64,000 nucleotides of DNA, taken from the NCBI GenBank assembly GCA_009193035.1, contig SWDT01000129.1:1-64000 (forward strand). Reading direction: 5' to 3'. The notes under the pieces are model-generated. The model had not been told where the DNA came from. It saw only the letters and a program-made list of their open reading frames with translations, and did not search any database. The position numbers were made by a program, and so were the translations under genes. Of the stretch, positions 12,455-22,000 are shown piece by piece. Origin of the DNA: Halicephalobus mephisto. Taxonomy: Eukaryota > Nematoda > Chromadorea > Rhabditida > Panagrolaimidae. Numbering within the stretch: position 1 is the stretch's first letter; the number at the start of each line of letters is the position of its first letter.

Positions 12455-15400
12455 TCACTTTGAAATTTGTTTCAAAGTATCTATATTCGAAGTAAAATGA
12501 TAAAAAAGTAATGACGCCGCCAATCTACAGCAAGTCTCCTCATGTTCGACATCATGAGACCATTCCACATTTCCCCAAATTTTCGTTTGATAAATTTGTT
12601 CCAATCTTGAAATTTCCGTAGCTTCTTCCACACTAATACCGCATCCCATAAGAGCCATTGTAATAATAATACTTTTCACTCCTTCTACGCCATATTGTAT
12701 TCCATTAAGCGTCCAGAAATTATGTCCCATGAGCCATCTTTTAACATTTTCTCTATCATCAGTAGAAATTTCCGGAAGATCCATGATATTATCCGTAGCT
12801 TTGATGTTTAATCCATGAGCGTCATTAACCCATTTCAAAACAGGCGTCCAACGTTCATGTTGCAGTTTTACTAATTTCTCCGGTTCAGATGCAAAATACA
12901 GTAATGTATCAGTATCCAAGTATTCCATAATCTTCTCTGTCAAAGATTCCCTAAAAAATACAAAATTCATCATTGATTAACTTTTTTAAACAAACTTTGT
13001 TTCCTTCAGAGGATTATCCACAGCCGTAAATGCCAATCCTGTAAGTCTCATAAGGGGCTTATTGATGTACTCCTTCTGAGCATCCCATTCTTGAGCAATC
13101 GCCAATGCCAAAGGTTCTGAATCGACCTAAAAACCGTAATTTTTAAACAAAACCTCCAAAAAAACTAATCTTCCAAGTACTTCCATATATAGTCCTTAAA
13201 AACAAAAATTTTCACATCCCATATAACCCAGATCCAGAAATTTCCACTTCAAAACAATCCTAAAAAACTACGAAATTACATCTATAAGATATTTTTTTCT
13301 TTATTCCGTAAGATTTATCTTATTTCTTTCGTTTTTGTAGTTAAATTAACATCTCAGTTACGTAAGAAAACTGATTTAAGCAAAATGAATTTTAAATCCA
13401 ACACAAGTCCAGCAAAAACGATTGTCATAATCCAACGACACAAAAATTTAAAATTACTTTATACTTTATAATTTCCCCAGTTTCTAAAATTCGTGTCGAG
13501 AAAATTCCGCAAAAAAGTTGCATTTTTAATTTCTATAACATTCTAATTCTATAATTAAAGCTAAAATATTAAAAATCTCCTAAAATTCGTGCTGAGACAA
13601 TTCCGTAAAAAAGTTGCATTTTTAATTTCTATAATATTCTAATTCTATAATTAAACCTAAAATATTAAAAATCTCCTAAAATTCGTGCTGAGAAAATTCC
13701 CAAAAAAGTTGCATTTTTAACTTCTATAACATTCTAATTCTATAATTAAATATAAAATTTCAAATTCCCTTCAAGTTTCTAAAATTCGTGTCGAGACAAT
13801 TCTGTAAAAAATTACAATTTTAATTTTCCGAAATAGTATGATTTTCTTCCATATTTAAAACGTTTGTCCGTACATTAACAAACAAAAAACGAGCCACACC
13901 TTATCACGGTCAGCTTTTCCAAATATTGCAGTCAGTCCAAAACCTTTCACATTCGTCAAATGTCATCTTTAAGTCACCTCAAACTTCACGATGGATGGCT
14001 CTACTTACTTGCAGGAGCATTATTCATGATGGTAAGCAAAAATTATTTTACCTATTTTAAAAACCTTTTTCTAGTTAATAGGAATACTATATTGCACATA
14101 CAAATACATCGATCAAGCAATCGATACTTTAAGCGGCAGAAATACCGCCAGATCAAGTGTATCTTCCAGCAGAAGGCACAGTTTACACCTCATGGAAGAT
14201 GCCAGACTTCTAACAGGAGAATATTACGGTCAAGCAGAACCATTACCAGTAAAAAGTACAGTATTCAAAATTTACCAATTATCCGGTAATTTAACTCCTA
14301 GAGAAAAAGTAAAATTTCCTTTAATTTCAAAACAAAAATTATTATTTAGGAAATAACTCAAATCCATTGCGAAGAATGCGAAAAAATGAGTCAAATAGCC
14401 GATTCATCCATAACAGACAGAACTATTTCTTCAGATATAACCTATATCCCTCCTACAGAAGTACAATCTCTTATTTTAATAAAAACCAAAAATGGGTAAT
14501 GTCATAAAACTGTCTCGAATGGAATTTTTGGAAATTTTTAAAAACTAAAGTGTCCTATGTTGTGATTTCTCAATATACAACGTATTACAGTCATAATAAA
14601 AATCATTGAATTTTTAGATCATTTCGAAAGGAATTTCTACAATTTAAAACAGTCTACGTGACGATTTCGTAATATCTCATATATGAAAAATCAAAAATAA
14701 ACATTTTTTCGGAATTTTTAAAATTTTCAGAAACTAATATCCTACATGGCAATTTCGTAATCGATCATATTGTAAAAGTTAAACATAAAGTTTTCCATAA
14801 AACTGTTCCGAAACGAATTTCTAGGATTTTTTCTGAAATTACAGCGACCTAAAATATTGTTTTTTCGTGAGTTATTTCATAATCTTATGAGATTTTCTGA
14901 TCATATATAAATTTTCCTACAAAATAATCTCGAAGGGAATTATTGAAAGATTTTAGATACTAGTAGCCTACTTAACAATTTCGTAATCATATTATTAAAA
15001 AAATCAAATATTTTAAGAAATAGTCTCAACACGAATTTCTAGGAATTTTAAAATTAAAATGACCTAAAATTTTAATTTTTCATGGATCATTTCGTAATTA
15101 ACCATATATTAAAAAAATCAAATATTTTTTAAAATAGTTTCAACGCGAATTTCTAGGAATTTTAAAACTAAAGTGGCCTAAAATTTTAATTTCCCATGGA
15201 TCATTTCGTAATTAACCATATATTAAAAAACTCATATATGAACTTTTTCACAACATAGTCACAATATTATTTTGTAGAACTTTCTAAAAAATAATACCTT
15301 ACATGAAAATCCCATAATCGATCATACTATTACAAAAACCCAAAAATAAACCTTATTTAACAAAATTAAAAAATCAACTTACTTTCAAAACATTTCCTGC

Positions 15401-15580
15401 CTGTGTTTTCAACATTCTCTTGTCAAGAAGAACAGAATACTTCTTGTTTCCATGTCCATCGACTTCATCAACAACTCCAACTTCTTTGTAGAATTTCCTC
15501 GGCTTGACGAAACTGGACGTACTTCTAACACCAGTCCAAGAACCCCAACTAGAAAAACCCCTCAGGGCTGTTCTCAACAT
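12455..15580 (-). CDS. F1 ATP synthase assembly factor 2 (ATPAF2/Atp12)
   Basis: This mitochondrial chaperone binds the F1 alpha subunit during complex V assembly. Minus-strand exons 15580-15383, 13126-12996 and 12950-12455 join in phase to 274 aa. The first 25 residues (MLRTALRGFSSWGSWTGVRS) look like a matrix presequence. Family landmarks follow: FYKEVGV, VLLDKRMLKTQAGN, LALAIAQEWDAQ, MRLTGLAFTAVD, MEYLDTDTLLYFA and HERWTPVL. Intron 1 is 2.25 kb and contains an entire plus-strand gene (13960-14499). Carbonic anhydrase lies upstream on the same strand with 175 bp between them, so the two may be co-transcribed. It converges with SDHAF2. Confidence 0.93.
13490..13800. repeat. About 96-bp tandem repeat, three to four copies
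   Basis: The motif AAAAAAGTTGCATTTTTAA recurs at about 13513, 13609 and 13704, each preceded by AAAATTCGTG(T/C)(C/T)GAGA. It lies inside ATPAF2 intron 1. Confidence 0.75.
13960..14499 (+). CDS. Unrecognised one-pass membrane protein, nested in ATPAF2 intron
   Basis: Exons 13960-14031, 14075-14308 and 14350-14499, split by 43- and 41-nt introns, join in phase to 151 aa. Residues about 13-36 (LYLLAGALFMMLIGILYCTY) form one membrane segment. A basic Ser/Arg stretch (ARSSVSSSRRHSLHL) follows, then a mostly acidic cytosolic or lumenal part with CEECEKM. The reading frame after intron 2 was chosen because the donor after GAGAAAAA keeps phase 0. The alternative donor at CCG|GTAAT gives a basic, less natural tail. 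The host gene is on the other strand. I do not recognise the family. Its location beside three mitochondrial assembly factors hints at, but does not show, a mitochondrial role. Confidence 0.65.
14500..15382 (-). repeat. ATPAF2 intron 1 remainder: oriented intron repeats
   Basis: It contains several copies of the CTAGGAATTTTAAAACTAAA, TTTCGTAATTAACCATAT and CTCATATATGAAC blocks seen in other introns. They are oriented as in other minus-strand host genes, not as for the nested plus-strand gene. Confidence 0.55.
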
Positions 15581-15755
15581 GTTTCTAAAACAATCATATT
15601 AATTCTAAAAAATTAATTTTAAAAATATCTTCAATTTTTTAAAATATTTCTTTAACAATTTTTAAATTTTAAAAAATATTTACGGTAAAATATACCGTAT
15701 CCATAATTATTGAGAAGTTTTATATTATACAGTATATTGAGAAATCTAATAATGC

Positions 15756-17027
15756 CTAAAATGCCTCTGAATTCATTTCTTGATCAACTTCAGCTACCAG
15801 CGATGGCACGGATTCTTCGTTCACTAAAATATAGCGGCTTTTTTCTTTCGAAAACATGTACATGTTTCCTGTGTAAATATCGAACCACATTGCATGGAGA
15901 AACACTTGTCTTTTTTCCAAAAATTCTTGCAAAAATCCATGAGAAGCAACATGGACTAATTGCTGAAGAGTATTAATTTGGGAAAGTTTGTCTTCAACGT
16001 TGAAATTATCATCAGGATCAATCACAGCGTCGAAACTCAACAAGAGTGGATTATCTGCCGCGAATTCCAACTTAGAACCAGGATCGACTTTCAATCGTTC
16101 TTCTAGTTTCTTTATGCTTGAATATCCATGTCGACGAAGCCAATGATCCATTGGACTTTCTGGATCGAAGTTTTTCGGACATGTATGAATATTGTACAAT
16201 GTGTTGATGGCTTTGCAATCGGAATGCCCACAAACAATCACATGGTTAATATGGCCTCTTTTGACGGCAAGTTCCAAGGCAGCTGGTTCAGTTGTAACCG
16301 ATACTTCATAACCGGATATACCTGGAAAATCAACATATAAAAAAATTAAAAACCACCCTATTGTAAAATTCATATATGAACTTCTTAATAAATGGTCCTA
16401 AGACGAAATTTCGAGATTTCTTAGAAACCGAATTAGCCTAAAATTCTGGTTTTCCATAGGTTATTTCGTAATCATTCATATATAAGAATTAACTTCCTTA
16501 CGGAATAATTTTAACACAAATTTCTACAATTTTTTGCAAATTAAACTAATTTAAAATTTATATTTCCCATCGTGGTTACCTTGAAATTTATTTTTTGGAA
16601 TTATAGTCTTCCTACATAGATCTAGAACCCTCAGAATTAGTATATACAGGATCTAAAACCTTCTGCCCATCGTTTAGGACTAATTTTCATATATAAAAAC
16701 ATATATAAATATCGGAAAAAATCAATATCAAAAGAACTTGATCGAACACAAGTTGCTGTGTTTATAAAAATAAATTTAATTAAAAAATTAAACTCAACCG
16801 TAATTAGCAGCATGAGGAATCATGTTCCCTGAATTTCTGACGACGAACATATCTCCGACTTGGGATTGAGTAAATCTAGCAGGCAGCATTCTGGAATCCA
16901 TACAAGTGAAGAACACGGCCGTAGGATTGGGGTTGTCACGGATCCTCTCAAACTGCTTCACGAGATCTGCCCGGACAGTCTTCCGAAATCGCAAAACACC
17001 TTCCAGCACCTTGTTCAATCCAGGCAT
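15756..17027 (-). CDS. Beta-class carbonic anhydrase
   Basis: It catalyses CO2 hydration to bicarbonate with a zinc centre. Two exons, 17027-16799 and 16321-15756, give 264 aa. Zinc ligands are Cys42 (TCMDSR, with the Asp44/Arg46 dyad), His109 and Cys112 (CGHSDC). The length and the N-terminus MPGLNKVLEGVLRFR match the invertebrate beta-CA family (C. elegans BCA type), which is absent from vertebrates. The start was chosen because TTTTTCAG abuts this ATG exactly, and the MVFQ extension would be the acceptor itself. Invertebrate beta-CAs are often mitochondrial, though no clear presequence is seen here. It lies between NDUFAF2 and ATPAF2 on one strand. Confidence 0.92.
16322..16798 (-). repeat. 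Carbonic anhydrase intron made of oriented intron repeats
   Basis: The subregion 16369-16472 matches 11304-11405 and 10331-10434 in reverse complement, with about 3 mismatches in about 103 bases for the first. A later block (GATCTAGAACCCTCAGAATT, ACCTTCTGCCC, CATATAT) has the same order as in the kinesin, EOGT, IP3-receptor and KCC introns. Confidence 0.8.
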
Positions 17028-17035
17028 CTGAAAAA
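17028..17035 (-). promoter_or_regulatory. Trans-splice acceptor abutting the carbonic anhydrase ATG
   Basis: On the minus strand, GGTTTTTCAG|ATG. With no coding exon upstream, this is best read as a spliced-leader acceptor that leaves no native 5' UTR. Confidence 0.6.
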
Positions 17036-17696
17036 CCATTTAAAAAATAAAGCTAACTTTTGAACGAAATTATTTCGATGAAAATTCCCAAATTTTAAAA
17101 ATTAAATAACCCTACGTGACAATTTTGATTTTACACGATTTCATAATCAACTATATACTAAAAGTGATATATTAATTTTTTACGAATTGGTCCCGACGCG
17201 AATTCCTAGAAGTTTTTAGAAATCAAAGCAGCCTAAAATCCCGGTTTTGATTAGAAATTACTTCATACTTATACATTGTTTCATAATCATTCATATAGTG
17301 TGAAACTCATATATGAACATTCTACAAAACAGTCTCGAGAGGAATTTCTAAAAGTTGCTAGAAACTGAACTAGTCTAAAATTCCGGAATTAATTTTAAAA
17401 GTTCTTAATGGATCTATGACCTTCTGGATTAGGATATACAGGACACATGACCTTCTGGATTAGGATATACAGGACACATGACCTTCTGTCCGCCTTTGAA
17501 GATCAAAAATAACATGTAGAAATAGATTTAAACGTATATAAACATCACAAAAATCATACTTAGCAAAGTACGCTGTCGACGTCGGGTTCTGCAGCTGGTG
17601 GAGGCAAAATTAAAAATACCAAAGGTTGCAAACCGTAAAAAACACCACAAAAGTAGAATAATAATTTATTCCAACTAGTGTGATCCAGATAAAATT
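17036..17696 (-). other. Region between NDUFAF2 and carbonic anhydrase
   Basis: No gene seen. It carries minus-oriented intron-type repeats and a short tandem (GACCTTCTGGATTAGGATAT twice at about 17428-17480). It may be the outron of carbonic anhydrase or an operon spacer. Confidence 0.45.
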
Positions 17697-18178
17697 CTAA
17701 TTTTGCTCTTGATTGCTTTTTTTGACACCCGGATTGATTTCCAAATCGTCGTATTTCGGATAAGATTTAGGTCTATCGATATCGGCAGCTCCTTTGCCGG
17801 TAGTGCCAATCTTGGGGGCCCTTTTTTCCGTCACAGAGTCTTCTTCCAACTGAACCTGCTGTTTCTGTCTATTGAGTGCGATTTCGTCATCAGAAGGCGG
17901 AAACCGACGAGTGCCCTTGAGCCACGCTTCCCACTCCAAGGCAGGTTTACTGCCTCCAGGAGCTTGTTCAAATCCTCTAAAAACACAGTATATTCATATA
18001 TAAAAAAGTAAAAAAACCTTCGAATATTGGATCTGGCACTTCTGGTTCCTTTGTATTCGTAAAATTTATTTCCAAAAGCATCTTTTCCGATGAAAATTTT
18101 CTCCGGCTCCCGAGTCAAAGCATTGCCGAAGTTGGTCCAGAGCTTCGACCAGACACTTTGGCCAATACGTTTTGTCAT
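17697..18178 (-). CDS. NADH dehydrogenase assembly factor 2 (NDUFAF2/mimitin)
   Basis: This complex I assembly factor is a paralogue of the NDUFA12 subunit and occupies its site during assembly. Exons 18178-18018 and 17976-17697 give 146 aa. Landmarks are SVWSKLWTNFGNAL, then IFIGKDAFGNKFYEYKG, and LEWEAWLKGTRRFPPSDDEI; the last is the NDUFA12/NDUFAF2 signature. The C-terminal half is Lys/Glu-rich and disordered-looking. The splice AG|A GGA restores the frame exactly. It diverges from FCF1. Confidence 0.92.
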
Positions 18179-18334
18179 ATTTTTAAGAAATAAATGAGCA
18201 TAAAAGTTTAAAAAATTAAAGCAGAAACAAAACCAGAGACCACACTGCAGGACTGAGTGGTCCCTGACTGACGGGCGTTGCTGAGGACTTTTTTCCTAAT
18301 TTTTTTCGTCTTATTTCCTCCGTTTCCTTCAAAA
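18179..18334. promoter_or_regulatory. Bidirectional promoter region, NDUFAF2 / FCF1
   Basis: Only 156 bp separate the two divergent ATGs. A GC-richer patch (GACTGACGGGCGTTGCTGAG, 18266-18285) stands out from the AT background. No TATA box is obvious. Confidence 0.5.
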
Positions 18335-19025
18335 ATGGTTTGTTTTGGTTTTTTATATGCTTTTTAACATCTAACATCTTCAGGGAAGAATTCGCAAGAC
18401 TCAAAAATACAGAAAAGCTCTCGTCAGTATAATCAAGCCAACGGATGAAAGAATGTAAGTTTTTTATATATCAATCCCCCGATTACGCACTTTGAATCTC
18501 TTCAGCAAAGCTGACAAACGTGAAATACGTCCGAAAAAAGAAGATCCAAATGCCTTGAAGATAGTGGAAGCTCCCCAGATGTCATCGGCCATGTTTCTGA
18601 AGTACAACGATCAACTCGGCCCTCCGTTCCATGTCCTGATCGACACCAACTTTATCAACTTCTCTATCAAGAACAAAATCGACGTTTTCACTGGATTCAT
18701 GGACTGTCTGTATGCCAAAACTACGCCATACGTCACTGACTGTGTCTATGCCGAATTGGAGAAGATGGGCAGGAGGTTCCGCTTGGCTTTGAAGATTCTG
18801 AAGGATCCCCGCGTTCAACGACTCAAATGCATGCACAAAGGTATCTATGCTGACGACTGTTTAGTCCAGAGAGTCACCCAACACAAGTGTTATATCGTCG
18901 CCACATGCGATCGCGATCTGCGTAACCGAATCCGGAAGATTCCAGGCGTTCCAATAATGTACATCAGACAACACCGGTTTACTATCGAGCGAATGCCTGA
19001 CGCCTACGGAGCACCGAAAGTTTAA
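18335..19025 (+). CDS. FCF1/UTP24 rRNA-processing PIN protein
   Basis: This nucleolar PIN-domain endonuclease of the small-subunit processome cleaves pre-rRNA at the A1/A2 sites in yeast. Exons 18335-18337, 18384-18454 and 18506-19025 give 197 aa; the human protein has 198. The first coding exon is the ATG alone. Acidic PIN residues include Asp71 (LIDTNFINFS), the Asp pair in YADDCLVQ and CDRDL. The blocks QRVTQHKCYIVAT and IRKIPGVPIMYI are nearly invariant in the family. The basic N-terminal tail is retained. The 3' end converges on EOGT with 53 bp between the stop codons. Confidence 0.95.
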
Positions 19026-19078
19026 ATTTCGGATGTCAGATTGTTGATTTGTATGAATTTTATTATTTCACAATACAT

Positions 19079-22000
19079 TTATAATTCTGATTTAATTTTA
19101 CGTTTTAATCTCCTTTGTTCTTCGACGAATTCCGGATGTCTTCTGACGTAGTTGATCATCTGCAAAAACTTGTTACAAAAGTAAACTACAGTATCTTACT
19201 TTTTTGACTATCTTGACGAATTCCGGGACATCGAAGGAGTAATTGTGGAATTTTTTATGAGGAGTTCTCAAACTCGGATTTATCCCGATTTTTTCGATTT
19301 TAATTAAGTTTTCATCTGTCCAAGTAAAATACTTCAAACCTCGTAATCTAGCAAGATCGAGATAACATTCGACATCGTCACAATTGTAAAGTTCAAAAAC
19401 AGCGGCCCAATCAGGCAAAAATAACATGTGAGTTAATCCGGCTCCGTGAATTCCGATAAATATATCAGAATTATGAGTTATTTCAATTTGTTTTAAAAAT
19501 GTAATATTTCTAAAGAAAAATTAAAATGGTTTAAATTTAATCTTACGTGTTGTAAATCACAATTTGAGCTTCGACATTTTCGATTTCGAGAATTGCATTC
19601 AGAAGCTGAAATGACGTCATTATTAATCAGAATTAAAATTTATAAAAATCAACATTAAAAAATAAAATTCGAAAGTTGCTCGCAACGTTTAAGGAAGTAA
19701 GTGAAACCAAAGTTTGCACGTTGCTCGCAACGTTTAAGTAGATAAATAAAATTAGAGTCTGCACGTTGCTTGCAATGTTTAAGTAGATAAATAAAACTAG
19801 AGTCTGCACGTTGCTCGCAATATTTAAGTAGATAAATAAAATCAGAGTCTGCACGTTGCTTGCAATGTTTAAGTAGATAAATATAAAAATCAAAATTGTA
19901 TAATTTATTTACAACATCAAAGTTTTCAGGTTGCTTGTAATGTTTAAAGAAAATTAACATCAAAGTAAAATCCGCAATTTGCTTGCAACATTCTTGCAGC
20001 TCGATGAATATTTATAAGGATATTTAAATTTCAAAAAAATTTGCACATTGCTTGCAAAATTCGACCAATTTTTTTCAGTTGTTACACGAAAATTTAATTT
20101 TTTGATTTTGACCACTTTACAGACCTCGACATAATTAATTTTTGATAGATTAATGTCGAAAATCCATCATAAAAAAGACAGGTGCGTTTTGCTTTACCAG
20201 ATGCTTCCTCAATGCCGCTGGCAATTTTTCTTTGAGGATATTTAAAAAGCTTCGTTTTAACAAGTATCAATCGATCAATGATCCGGGAAAATCGAGGATT
20301 TGAATTGTGTAATTTTGTCTGACAAAACGCGTGTTGGAATTCAACTTGGAAGAAAAACGACAAATCTTAGGCTCATAAATTGAGGACCAAATCAGCCGCA
20401 ATATTAGATTTATTGGTCTGATTTTAATTGTTACTTAAATTTTAGTATTATATATTTTTTAAGAATATGTATTATTTTTGAATTCCCGCGCAAAATGAGA
20501 GAAATTTAAAAAACTGAAAAGATCGAATCTCTTTCATCATTCGCAATTTTTTTATCTAAATTTATATTTTTTAAAAATTATAGAAATTCGTGTCGAGATA
20601 ATTTTATAGAAATTATTATTCTTAAATTCCCACGCAAAATGAGAAAAATTTAAAAAACTGAAAAAATCGAATCTCTTTCGTCATTCGCAATTTTTTCTTT
20701 TTTTACCTAAATTTATGTTTTTAGGATATTACAAAAATTCCTGTCGAGACAATTTATAAAAACAATTGTTTTTATTTTCCACAATAGTATGATTGTTAAG
20801 TAAAAATGGCCGCTCCTGTTCCCCATCGGACCAAAAGTGCCACACAACAGGTAATTTTTATTTTTTATTAAATAAATTCTTCCATTATTATTTTACGAAA
20901 TAAAATTAAAAACTTTTTTCATTAAATAAAAATATTTTTTATTAAAAAATGCTTAAAACTTTTTTATTAAACCAAATATAAAAAAATACTTTTTTATTTT
21001 TTATTAAAACAAAATTTATATCTATTAAATCAAATAATTTTTTTTTAAATTTTTTAAAATAAAATTTTTTTATTGAATAAAAGTTTTTTATTAAATGGAA
21101 TTTTTTTAAAATAAAATTTTTTTTCTAAATTTTTTAAAATAAAATTTTTTTATTAAATGAAAATTTTTTAAATAAATTTTTCTTAAATAAAATTTTTTAT
21201 TTACAGTATACCGGGTCGTTTCCTCCTCCGGTGTACTATAGGGACACTTATGGGTTACAGCCAGTTTACGAACGAAAATTTACGGATTCCATCACTACAG
21301 ACGGCTCTGATGATTCTGATGCCACTAAATCTACAAGTGAGGTTTCTACCGTAATAAAAGTTAAAAATAATTCTAATTTTAGTTCGAACAAATATAAATA
21401 TTTTTCATCCTCACAGTAATCCCAACATGTTCGAAAGCCAGACTTCTAAGAACACAGATGCTACTCCAAGTTATCATGTAAATATTTTCAAAATTTACAT
21501 ATTTCCAAAATTTAAATACTTTAAAAATAAAAAAATTTAAAATATTTTAAAAATTTAATTTTTAAAGTATTTTCAAAATTTAATTTTTGAATTTTTAAAG
21601 TATTTTCAAACTTTAATTTTTTAATTTTTAAAGTATTTTAGAAAATCTTAATTTTTTAAAAATTCAGGTGGAACAAGTTTTGACAAATAAGGTCCTGACC
21701 CCGAGTGCACGAACCCTGTGGATCCTTACAGTAATAGCCTTCGTTTGTGGAGTTCAACTATTACTGTTTGCAATTATTTGTGTTTTTTTCGACGGAGCTC
21801 CTTATTATTTCTCATTAATTTGCAGTATTTTATTCATGATAAATGGCGTGATTCTGGGATATTTCATCAGAAAATTGCCTTCAAAAAAAATGCTTGTTGT
21901 TTGTTGCGTCACCACCAGCGTCAGTTTCGTTCTCAGTATAGGATTGTTTTTTTGGACAGTTTACTTGGTTTATGGAGAAGACAAAGAAATCAGGAAAGAC

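Noticed and set aside
19633..19963. Minus-strand frames with a 15-residue repeat
   Set aside because: They arise from the 45-bp satellite, whose length is a multiple of three. No start, splice or conservation evidence.
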